DNA of 14,505 nt from Nitrososphaerales archaeon TH1920 (lineage in GTDB: Archaea; Thermoproteota; Nitrososphaeria; Nitrososphaerales; Nitrososphaeraceae). How positions within the stretch are numbered: the first letter of the stretch is position 1; each line of letters begins with the position of its first letter. The notes beneath the pieces were generated by a model. The model ran no database searches and was not told the DNA's origin. It saw nothing but the letters and a program-made list of their open reading frames with translations. The stretch is from NCBI GenBank assembly GCA_014523495.1, contig JAATVM010000185.1, positions 1 to 14,505 of the forward strand, written 5' to 3'. Made by a program: the position numbers and the translations under genes. Of the stretch, positions 1 to 6,309 are shown piece by piece.

Positions 1-1
1 A

Positions 2-157
2 GAGGCAAAATCTGCGCAGGTACCAACGTTACATTATGATGGTAATTCTATTCAGCTAGGCAGACTGTGCAATAAACCATTTAGAATAAGTGCATTGTCT
101 CTTAAAATTGGCAAGGATAATGAAATTCAAGAGATACTAAACGAATTTGGGAACTAA
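2..157 (+). CDS. rpl30e: Ribosomal protein L30e, C-terminal part
   Basis: This is the last 51 codons of a gene cut by the left window edge; the frame opens at base 2 and ends at TAA 155-157. The translation contains VPTLHYDG followed by IQLGRLCNKPFRISALSL, which I recognise as the C-terminal part of the L30e/L7Ae-like fold protein of archaeal large ribosomal subunits. The identification rests partly on context: in archaea rpl30e commonly lies between the RNA polymerase A subunits and nusA, rps12 and rps7, which is exactly what follows here. The protein is a component of the 50S subunit and its family binds RNA kink-turns. The N-terminal half is outside the window, so its length and start cannot be judged. 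Confidence 0.8.
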   Translation, partial: EAKSAQVPTLHYDGNSIQLGRLCNKPFRISALSLKIGKDNEIQEILNEFGN

Positions 158-209
158 TGACTTGAAATGCGGAGTTACTCTTATCTTGAAAAAATTTCCC
201 AAATGATCA

Positions 210-217
210 TAATTTAA
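210..217 (+). promoter_or_regulatory. Weak TATA-like element ahead of nusA
   Basis: The 135-base gap between rpl30e and nusA contains an AATTTAAA stretch about 80 bases before the nusA TTG. A start of transcription near 240 would give a leader of roughly 50 bases. The gap is unusually long for this gene string, which makes a second promoter plausible. The region is AT-rich throughout, so the match could be chance. Confidence 0.25.
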
Positions 218-292
218 AAAATGACTACAAAATGGCCAATTATCAATTTTCAAAAGTATCAAAAGAATTAATGTTAGTGGGAAGCAACCAAA

Positions 293-754
293 TTGACTGA
301 AAAAATCAAACTAACTTCTGGAGAATTAAGATTGATGTCGTTATTTCAAAATATAACCGGAGCCATTGCACGAGATTGCGTTGTGGATGGAAAAATGGAT
401 AGGGTAATTTTTGTAGTAAATAAAGGACAGATGGGACTGGCTATTGGAAAAGGTGGGGCGACAATAAGGCAGTTACAAGGGATTGTAACAAAGAAAGTTG
501 AATTAGTCGAATATTCAGATGATCCATCGGCCTTTTTGGGCAATGTCCTTAATTCAGATATGATAAACGAGATAAAAATTAATAATAGATTTGATGGGTC
601 AAGACAAGCTGTAGTGGTCGTAGATTCAAAAAAGAAAGGCATAGTAGTGGGTAAGGAGGGACGTAACGCGGAGAAGGCAAGAATATTGGCAAAAAGATAT
701 TTTCAGATTTCAAATGTTATGATAGTGAGTGAGGATCATGCCCAGATTGATTGA
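293..754 (+). CDS. nusA: NusA-like KH-domain transcription factor
   Basis: The 153-residue protein consists of two KH RNA-binding domains, the arrangement of archaeal NusA, which lacks the N-terminal and S1 domains of bacterial NusA. The KH signature loops are visible as GKGG at residues 52-55 and GKEG at 120-123, and the early segment RLMSLFQNITGA is typical of the family. It is expected to bind RNA and act in transcription elongation, termination or ribosomal RNA synthesis; the archaeal role is less well defined than the bacterial one. The start is TTG at 293: an in-frame stop lies at 275-277 and there is no ATG or GTG between, while the next ATG would remove conserved residues. It lies 135 bases after rpl30e and 13 bases before rps12, consistent with the conserved cluster. 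Confidence 0.93.
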   Translation: MTEKIKLTSGELRLMSLFQNITGAIARDCVVDGKMDRVIFVVNKGQMGLAIGKGGATIRQLQGIVTKKVELVEYSDDPSAFLGNVLNSDMINEIKINNRFDGSRQAVVVVDSKKKGIVVGKEGRNAEKARILAKRYFQISNVMIVSEDHAQID

Positions 755-767
755 GGTTAAAAATTAA

Positions 768-1205
768 ATGGCAAAGTCTCCTTTAGGGCTTTTTTCAGGA
801 AGAGTCTTGAAATCTAAGAGAAAAAGGATGAGATGGTCAAATAAATACTATAAGAGACGGATGTTGATGCTCGATAAGAAAGCAAACCCATTAGAAGGCG
901 CTCCACAGGCAAGGGCAATTGTTCTTGAAAAAGTTGGAATTGAATCAAAACAACCTAACTCTGCCGTGAGAAAATGTGTTAGAGTTCAATTAATCAAGAA
1001 TGGAAAATCTATAACCGCATTCCTTCCACGGGATGGTGCACTGAATTATATAGATGAGCATGACGAAGTCATGTTAGAAGGAATTGGAGGTTCGATGGGT
1101 GGTGCCATGGGAGATATACCCGGAGTTAGATGGCAAGTGTTCAAGGTAAACGGAGTATCCCTTATAGAACTAGTATATGGAAGAAAAGAAAAACCAAGGA
1201 GATGA
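768..1205 (+). CDS. rps12: 30S ribosomal protein uS12 (S12)
   Basis: This 145-residue basic protein has the family length for archaeal uS12. The decoding-centre loop is clear: KQPNSAVRKCVRVQL with PNSA at residues 63-66, and a second conserved loop LPRDGALNYIDEHDEV near residues 86-101, followed by GDIPGVRWQVFKVNGVSL. uS12 sits at the interface of the small subunit and monitors codon-anticodon pairing. The ATG is preceded by GAGGT at 753-757, overlapping the nusA stop codon, so translation of the two genes is probably coupled. Five bases separate its stop from rps7. Nothing in it looks unusual. Confidence 0.98.
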   Translation: MAKSPLGLFSGRVLKSKRKRMRWSNKYYKRRMLMLDKKANPLEGAPQARAIVLEKVGIESKQPNSAVRKCVRVQLIKNGKSITAFLPRDGALNYIDEHDEVMLEGIGGSMGGAMGDIPGVRWQVFKVNGVSLIELVYGRKEKPRR

Positions 1206-1210
1206 TTTGA

Positions 1211-1813
1211 ATGGTTACAAAAGAAAACGTCATGTTCTTGTTTAATAAATGGAATACGACCGATATTGATATCCATGATACAGGATTAAAAAATGTCATC
1301 GCGATGGATCCTGCAATAATTCCTATCAGCTTTGGTAGACATGAACATCAGAGGCTGAAGAAGGCTGAAGTCCATATTATTGAGAGGTTGGTGAACAAAC
1401 TGATGCACTTTGGTAAAAAATATGCTAAAAACACTGGACGAATGGGTGGCAAAAAGGGCAGAATGATAAAAACTGTAAAAACATCACTTGATTTAATTTA
1501 TCATGAGACTGGTAACAATCCCGTGGAATTACTAATTAGGGCCATTGAGAATGCAGCGCCTAATGAAGACACGACAAGAATTGTCTACGGTGGTGTTGTC
1601 TACCACGTTTCTGTTGATGTGGCTCCATTAAGACGAATCGATCTGGCACTCCGGTTCATAGCAGAAGGAGTAAGAGAGTCGACTTATTCAAATCCAAAAA
1701 CTATGGAAGAGGCACTTGCAAAGGAGATTATATCAGCCTCACGTAATTCTATGGAAAGCCATTCTGTAAAGAAAAAAAATGAACAAGAAAGAATAGCCAT
1801 GTCATCAAGATAG
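1211..1813 (+). CDS. rps7: 30S ribosomal protein uS7 (S7)
   Basis: The protein has 200 residues, as usual for archaeal uS7, which carries an N-terminal extension compared with bacterial S7. Conserved parts are the KTVKTSLDLIYHETGNNPVE segment at about residues 87-106, IENAAPNEDTTRIVYGG at 112-128, and the RRIDLALRFIAEG helix at 141-153. uS7 nucleates assembly of the small-subunit head and contacts the E-site tRNA. An AAGGAGATGA ribosome binding site lies at the end of rps12, and the genes are only 5 bases apart. The run of ribosomal genes ends here: no elongation factor gene follows in this window. The C-terminus is rich in Lys, Glu and Ser and less conserved. Confidence 0.98.
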   Translation: MVTKENVMFLFNKWNTTDIDIHDTGLKNVIAMDPAIIPISFGRHEHQRLKKAEVHIIERLVNKLMHFGKKYAKNTGRMGGKKGRMIKTVKTSLDLIYHETGNNPVELLIRAIENAAPNEDTTRIVYGGVVYHVSVDVAPLRRIDLALRFIAEGVRESTYSNPKTMEEALAKEIISASRNSMESHSVKKKNEQERIAMSSR

Positions 1814-1875
1814 TCGTTGCGGCTAACACAACATTTATCTTTGAATTTCTAAAATAAACATCTTCAATCTGAAAG

Positions 1876-1883
1876 TTAAATAA
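1876..1883 (+). promoter_or_regulatory. Candidate TATA box for the gene at 1911
   Basis: TTAAATAA lies 28-35 bases before the ATG at 1911 in the 97-base gap after rps7. In archaea the TATA box is centred about 26-27 bases before the transcription start, so the predicted mRNA would be leaderless or nearly so. This agrees with the absence of a ribosome binding site ahead of this ATG. It marks the likely start of a new transcription unit after the ribosomal protein genes. Confidence 0.45.
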
Positions 1884-1910
1884 CGACGGAATATTCTGAA
1901 AGAATTGTAA

Positions 1911-3050
1911 ATGAGCGCCAAAGAAAGTAAAATTTTTTCAAAACTTTCATTATTGAGTACTATGTCCGGTAAAAAAATAGTAAAGCAGATACTTTTACAA
2001 GAAAAAGGGTATACCGAATACCGGAAATACAAAGACCAGTCTGAAAAGGAATTTTCGGAATTTACGAAGAGATTTTTACTATCTCTCCATGAAAAATTGA
2101 TTTCAGATACCAATCCTAAAACTACGATGAAAAAATTTATTGATGAAATAGAATCAAACGAATTGTCCTTGGATGATTCAAAGATTGAATCAGTACGGGA
2201 AAGACTCTCAAAACCTGACATTTTAGCAGACAGGGTACAACGAATACTGAACTCCAATTTTGTAAAAATGACTTTTCCAGTTCTAAACGCTCTTATTGAT
2301 AGTGCCTCGGATTTCTATAAAGAGCCCGTATCCAAAGAAATTAGGAACTCGATCGTTGACGGTCATGTTATCGCCATCGATCTTAGTGAACCAATGGATA
2401 GGATAATGGACGCTGATGAAGATATCGAATTTCTTGATGACTATAAACTAATGAATCCCTACATCCTAGAAATTGCACGACAAAAGATCTCTGTTGGTGG
2501 AGATGCAGTACTGAAGGCCTTTGAGGATGGCTTCAAAGACGCAAGGATCGGACAGTATATTGATTCTAGGTTAAAATCTAACCCAGAATCAGTAAGTGAT
2601 GAAAATATGATAGGATGCTACAAGAAGTATCGTGCTGTCATGGGAACTGCTGGAAGAAATATGGCCTTAAACCTCAGTCCTCTAAATGATATCTTTCATT
2701 TAGGCATGGCTAAAGCAGCAGAATGTGTTGGATGTGGCAATGAAATGGAAGATGCGATAGTGACCGGTGGTATTAAGATTCCATCATGGCCATTATACTA
2801 TTCTATAGTTACAAAAAATGTAGAAAAAGCATTTGAACTTACCTTAAAGAAAAGTGAAATTTATTTGGATGAGGCTAAAATTGCACTAGAAATGTTACCA
2901 GATGGATTAACCATAAAACCTTTTCTAAAATTTCTATTCCTTACAGTAAGTCACTATAATCAGTACTGGTTTAAGGAAATGAAACGACGAGACTTGTTCC
3001 CATATTTCCAAAAAAATCTGTCCATAAGTATCAAAAATTCGAAGTTATAG
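1911..3050 (+). CDS. Uncharacterised protein upstream of rfcL, with one CxxC pair
   Basis: I do not recognise this 379-residue protein. It is predicted to be soluble and largely helical: the first 120 residues are highly charged, with several Lys/Glu-rich amphipathic stretches, and no signal peptide or membrane segment is visible. A CVGCGNEMED motif at residues 272-281 places two cysteines (272 and 275) as in a half zinc or iron-sulfur site; the only other cysteine is at 236. The C-terminal part contains aromatic residues (HYNQYWFKEM). It is 27 bases upstream of rfcL, in the same direction, so the two are probably co-transcribed. This hints at a link to DNA replication, but that is inference from position. 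I considered the primase large subunit, but the characteristic four spaced cysteines are absent. Codon use matches the neighbours. Confidence 0.85.
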   Translation: MSAKESKIFSKLSLLSTMSGKKIVKQILLQEKGYTEYRKYKDQSEKEFSEFTKRFLLSLHEKLISDTNPKTTMKKFIDEIESNELSLDDSKIESVRERLSKPDILADRVQRILNSNFVKMTFPVLNALIDSASDFYKEPVSKEIRNSIVDGHVIAIDLSEPMDRIMDADEDIEFLDDYKLMNPYILEIARQKISVGGDAVLKAFEDGFKDARIGQYIDSRLKSNPESVSDENMIGCYKKYRAVMGTAGRNMALNLSPLNDIFHLGMAKAAECVGCGNEMEDAIVTGGIKIPSWPLYYSIVTKNVEKAFELTLKKSEIYLDEAKIALEMLPDGLTIKPFLKFLFLTVSHYNQYWFKEMKRRDLFPYFQKNLSISIKNSKL

Positions 3051-3077
3051 TCACTTTTAGGAAAGGAGTGTAGGTTT

Positions 3078-4295
3078 GTGAGACAACTAAAAACCTCAGA
3101 TTTTGTTGGTAATGAAAATTCTCGTAAAAAGATAATTGAATGGTTAGTTAAATGGTCAAACGGAACTAAGCCCTTATTACTCGTAGGACCTCCAGGGGTG
3201 GGTAAAACATCATTTGTTCACGCATTATGTTACGAATTTGATATTGATCTTGTTGAACTGAACGCAAGTGATACACGCAATAAGAACACACTTTCACAAG
3301 TAATTTTTCCTATATTTTCAAATGTCAGCCTTACTGGAAAAAACTTTCTCCTTTTTCTAGATGAAATAGATGGAATTTCAAACAGAGAAGATTCAGGAGG
3401 GCTAGATTTCTTAATCGAACTATTCAAAGAGCCATCAATTAGGGTAATTATGGCAGCAAACAAGTCAAATGAAGTAATAAAGAAACTCTCAAAAGTATCA
3501 AAAACAGTTACATTCTCGCCAATACCTCCAAGGCTTTTGATGCTTTATTTAGATAGGTTTCTTAGAATCCAAAATTATTCAATGAAATTTGAAGACAGAG
3601 CTGATGTTGTTAGAAATTGTTCCGGTGATGTTAGATCACTTTTGAATGCTGCACAGGTGAAGGTTGCAGGTTATACAACTATGAAAAATCCGATGCTTGA
3701 GATTGATATTGAAAACATGATAGACCAATTTTTTTCTTCTAAAACTTTTGAACAAGCCTTGGATCTTGTTATGAAAGCCGATACTTCATACTCGGACCCG
3801 AGATTTGGACAGTCCTCTGAAGATAGACGCAAAGATATTCTTTCAGCTTTTTTTTCCAGTATAGTTATGTCAAAGATTGACTTGTCTACAATTTCAATAC
3901 TATTAGACAAGTTGTCACAACTGGATGTAATCTTGAGTAGATCTTTGATCTTGAGAAACTGGAAAATTTTAAGATATTTTCCATTAATTTTGACCAAATC
4001 ATTATTTTACGAGTCACGAAATAAGTATATCCGTTACAACAGATACAGCATAGGCTTTGAGCATATGGGTATTTTTTCAAGGGCACAGGGATTGAAAAAA
4101 GCACTACGAACACTCGCACAATATTTCCATACCTCTAGAAGTAATTTTGGCAGTTTTTATTTTGAATGTTTAGCTCAGGTCCTATCCTCGATTAATGAAT
4201 ATGAGGATCTAGTTCGCAGTACAATTACATCAGAAAAAGAAGCTGATGCCATCGTCAGAGAGATTTCAAGAACGGAGCAAAACAGTCAAAGATAG
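3078..4295 (+). CDS. rfcL: Replication factor C large subunit (clamp loader)
   Basis: This 405-residue AAA+ ATPase is the large subunit of the archaeal clamp loader, which opens the PCNA ring and places it on primed DNA. Visible motifs are Walker A GPPGVGKTS at residues 37-45, the RFC-specific ELNASD at 60-65, Walker B FLLFLDEID at 90-98, sensor 1 Asn128 in MAANKSNE, and sensor 2 GDVRSLLN with Arg186. The rest forms the helical collar. The start is GTG at 3078, supported by an AAAGGAG ribosome binding site about 9 bases upstream. It is shorter than many euryarchaeal large subunits, and the C-terminus (ending EISRTEQNSQR) has no recognisable PCNA-interacting box. The small subunit gene is not in this window. 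It follows the uncharacterised 379-aa gene closely. Confidence 0.95.
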   Translation: MRQLKTSDFVGNENSRKKIIEWLVKWSNGTKPLLLVGPPGVGKTSFVHALCYEFDIDLVELNASDTRNKNTLSQVIFPIFSNVSLTGKNFLLFLDEIDGISNREDSGGLDFLIELFKEPSIRVIMAANKSNEVIKKLSKVSKTVTFSPIPPRLLMLYLDRFLRIQNYSMKFEDRADVVRNCSGDVRSLLNAAQVKVAGYTTMKNPMLEIDIENMIDQFFSSKTFEQALDLVMKADTSYSDPRFGQSSEDRRKDILSAFFSSIVMSKIDLSTISILLDKLSQLDVILSRSLILRNWKILRYFPLILTKSLFYESRNKYIRYNRYSIGFEHMGIFSRAQGLKKALRTLAQYFHTSRSNFGSFYFECLAQVLSSINEYEDLVRSTITSEKEADAIVREISRTEQNSQR

Positions 4296-4415
4296 GAAAC
4301 TTACAAAATTTATACAATCAACCCGAGTACAAGGGTCTGGATTTTTCACCATGCGTCAGTTTTACATCAATCTGAAACAGAAAAACATTAAACTCTGAAA
4401 AATTCTATATCTCTT

Positions 4416-4628
4416 ATGTCTAGCGAGTATGAGCAGAACGTTGGAAAATTACTTGCTGAAAAATATGAAAAATACGAATCAATGAAAAATGATCCAAACG
4501 TTCCAAAGTACGAGCTCCAAAGTCTTCTATCTGAAATTGAAACATTAGAGTCATTATATGATAATTATAATTTAGGCATGAACTACTTTAGACGAGCCAA
4601 AGGCGGAAGGGCTGGATTAAGAGAATAA
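4416..4628 (+). CDS. Small uncharacterised coiled-coil-like protein
   Basis: A 70-residue acidic, highly charged protein with no family I can name. Residues 5-55 are rich in Glu, Lys, Leu and Tyr in a spacing compatible with one or two long helices (for example KLLAEKYEKYESMK and LLSEIETLESLY), and the last ten residues form a basic, Gly-rich tail, RRAKGGRAGLRE. There is no membrane segment. It stands alone between rfcL and the carboxylase operon with gaps of 120 and about 125 bases, so it probably has its own promoter; a weak TATA-like CATTAAAC lies about 25 bases before the ATG. Its reading frame follows the residue composition of a real protein, but the length keeps confidence moderate. 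Confidence 0.65.
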   Translation: MSSEYEQNVGKLLAEKYEKYESMKNDPNVPKYELQSLLSEIETLESLYDNYNLGMNYFRRAKGGRAGLRE

Positions 4629-4638
4629 TAATCTGCCA

Positions 4639-4686
4639 TTGGGAAAGGGACCAAAGAATCAATCAAAATTAGGACACAGGTCCCAA
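4639..4686 (+). repeat. Inverted repeat with two alternative stems upstream of the carboxylase operon
   Basis: GGGACC at 4647-4652 is the exact reverse complement of GGTCCC at 4679-4684 (26-base loop). TTGGGA at 4639-4644 is in turn the reverse complement of TCCCAA at 4681-4686. The two right arms overlap, so only one stem can form at a time. It lies just after the 70-aa gene and about 40 bases before the operon TATA box. It could be a terminator-like hairpin or an operator; no T-run follows. Confidence 0.35.
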
Positions 4687-4722
4687 ATTAAGTCAAGAAG
4701 TTGAAGGATTAGCTATAATGAA

Positions 4723-4729
4723 TTTATAT
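4723..4729 (+). promoter_or_regulatory. TATA box of the carboxylase operon
   Basis: TTTATAT is centred 30 bases before the ATG at 4756, the spacing expected for an almost leaderless archaeal transcript. The same TTTATATG octamer occurs ahead of the ATP-grasp gene at 12009. The upstream GTG at 4738 would be at or before the predicted transcription start, which is why the ATG is preferred as the pccB start. Confidence 0.55.
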
Positions 4730-4755
4730 GCGAATATGTGCTGTTAAAAATTGTT

Positions 4756-6297
4756 ATGCATGATGAAAAGATAAACAGACTGCATGAAATGAAAAAAAAA
4801 GCAGAGATAGGAGGAGGCCAAGACAGAATTGAAGCTCAACACACAAAAGGCAAACTAACTGCACGAGAAAGACTAGATTTACTCTTAGACAGTAATTCTT
4901 TTATTGAAATTGACAAGTATGTCGTTCAAAGATCTGGTGACTCTGATACGGCAAAATTTTATGGGGATGGTGTCATAACAGGTTTTGGTACCATAAATGG
5001 AAGACAGGTCTTTGTTTATGCCTATGATTTTACAATATTGGGTGGTTCGCTCGGTGAAATGGCTGGCAAAAAGATTGTAAAATTAATGGATCATGCAATT
5101 AAAGTAGGTGCACCACTTATTGGTATTTTGGATTCAGGTGGAGCAAGAATCCAAGAGGGTGTAATGAGTCTTGATGGATACGGTGACATATTTTTTAGAA
5201 ACACTATGGCATCTGGCGTTATTCCACAAATTACAGCAAGTGTGGGGCCATGTGCAGGCGGAGCGGTTTATTCACCCGCTATGACAGACTTTGTTATAAT
5301 GGTTGAAAATATAGGTCAAATGTTTGTTACAGGTCCTGAAGTAGTAAAAGAAGTTCTAAGCCAGGAGGTATCTTTTGAAGATTTAGGCGGCGCAAGAACC
5401 CATTCAACAAAATCCGGTGTTGCTCATTTTGTCGCGGAAAATGAATATGAATGCATGGATAAGATTAAGAAATTAATTTCGTTTATACCTCAGAATAATT
5501 TAGAAGTATCACCCATATCTGAATCACAGGATGATCCAAACCGACTCGAACCAGAATTTTCAAAAATTTTGCCAGAAAATCCTTATGAACAGTACGACAT
5601 GAAGCAAATTATAAAATTACTCGTTGATAAGGGGGATTTTCTAGAGGTTCATGAACATTTCGCAGAAAATATTGTAGTTGGATTTGCAAGAATTGACAGA
5701 GCGGCTGTTGGAATAATTGCTAATCAACCTATGTATCTTGCCGGCGCCTTGGACATCAATTCTTCAACCAAAGCAGCGCGCTTTATACGATTTTGCGATT
5801 GTTTTAACATTCCAATAGTTACTTTAGTTGATACCCCTGGATACATGCCGGGTGCAGATCAAGAACATAATGGGATCATAAGACATGGTAGCAAACTGCT
5901 CTATGCATACTGTGAAGCCACAGTCCCTAAGGTAACATGCATTATTGGAAAGGCTTATGGTGGTGCCTACATAGCAATGGGAAGTAAGAATTTGAGAGCG
6001 GACATAAACTATGCATGGCCTACAGCAGAAATTGCAGTATTGGGTCCAGAGGCCGCTATAACCATTGTGAATAGAAAAGATCTCAAGAATGCTAAAAATC
6101 CCGTAGAAATTAAAAAGAAACTAGCAAAAGAATTTCGTGAAAAATTTGCAAATCCGTACATTGCAGCAGAGAAGGGAATAATCGATCTTGTGATCGATCC
6201 AATTGAAACTAGAATTATGATAGTGAAAGCTCTAAATTTGTTACATAATAAGAGAGAGTCAAGACCAGTAAGGAAACATGGTAACATTAATCTTTAG
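4756..6297 (+). CDS. pccB: Acetyl/propionyl-CoA carboxylase, carboxyltransferase subunit
   Basis: The 513-residue protein is a full-length biotin-dependent carboxyltransferase that moves the carboxyl group from carboxybiotin to acyl-CoA. Two crotonase-like halves are visible. The N-terminal half has LDSGGARIQEG and SVGPCAGGAVYSPAM, and the C-terminal half has LVDTPGYMPG, KAYGGAYIAM and YAWPTAEIAVLGPEAA; the Gly-Gly pairs form the oxyanion holes for biotin and the CoA thioester. In related actinobacterial enzymes the residue after GGAY sets substrate choice (Asp in propionyl-CoA, Ile in acetyl-CoA enzymes); here it is Ile406. With the two downstream genes it should form the carboxylase that makes malonyl-CoA and methylmalonyl-CoA in the 3-hydroxypropionate/4-hydroxybutyrate cycle, as archaea lack fatty-acid synthesis needing a dedicated acetyl-CoA carboxylase. 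An alternative GTG start at 4738 adds 6 residues but probably precedes the transcript. Confidence 0.95.
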   Translation: MHDEKINRLHEMKKKAEIGGGQDRIEAQHTKGKLTARERLDLLLDSNSFIEIDKYVVQRSGDSDTAKFYGDGVITGFGTINGRQVFVYAYDFTILGGSLGEMAGKKIVKLMDHAIKVGAPLIGILDSGGARIQEGVMSLDGYGDIFFRNTMASGVIPQITASVGPCAGGAVYSPAMTDFVIMVENIGQMFVTGPEVVKEVLSQEVSFEDLGGARTHSTKSGVAHFVAENEYECMDKIKKLISFIPQNNLEVSPISESQDDPNRLEPEFSKILPENPYEQYDMKQIIKLLVDKGDFLEVHEHFAENIVVGFARIDRAAVGIIANQPMYLAGALDINSSTKAARFIRFCDCFNIPIVTLVDTPGYMPGADQEHNGIIRHGSKLLYAYCEATVPKVTCIIGKAYGGAYIAMGSKNLRADINYAWPTAEIAVLGPEAAITIVNRKDLKNAKNPVEIKKKLAKEFREKFANPYIAAEKGIIDLVIDPIETRIMIVKALNLLHNKRESRPVRKHGNINL

Positions 6298-6309
6298 AGG
6301 AGATCTGGA

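Noticed and set aside
1835..2257. 140-residue frame on the - strand across the start of the 379-aa gene
   Set aside because: It lies opposite a well-formed + strand gene, is rich in Ser, Phe and Ile as expected of an antisense shadow, and has no recognisable domain.
1911..3050. Possible primase large subunit (PriL)
   Set aside because: PriL has four widely spaced cysteines for an iron-sulfur cluster in its C-terminal domain. This protein has only three cysteines, two of them in one CxxC, and no other matching motif.
6009..6287. 92-residue hydrophobic frame on the - strand inside pccB
   Set aside because: Hydrophobicity comes from reading Lys/Glu-rich codons in reverse; pccB is intact and conserved through this stretch.
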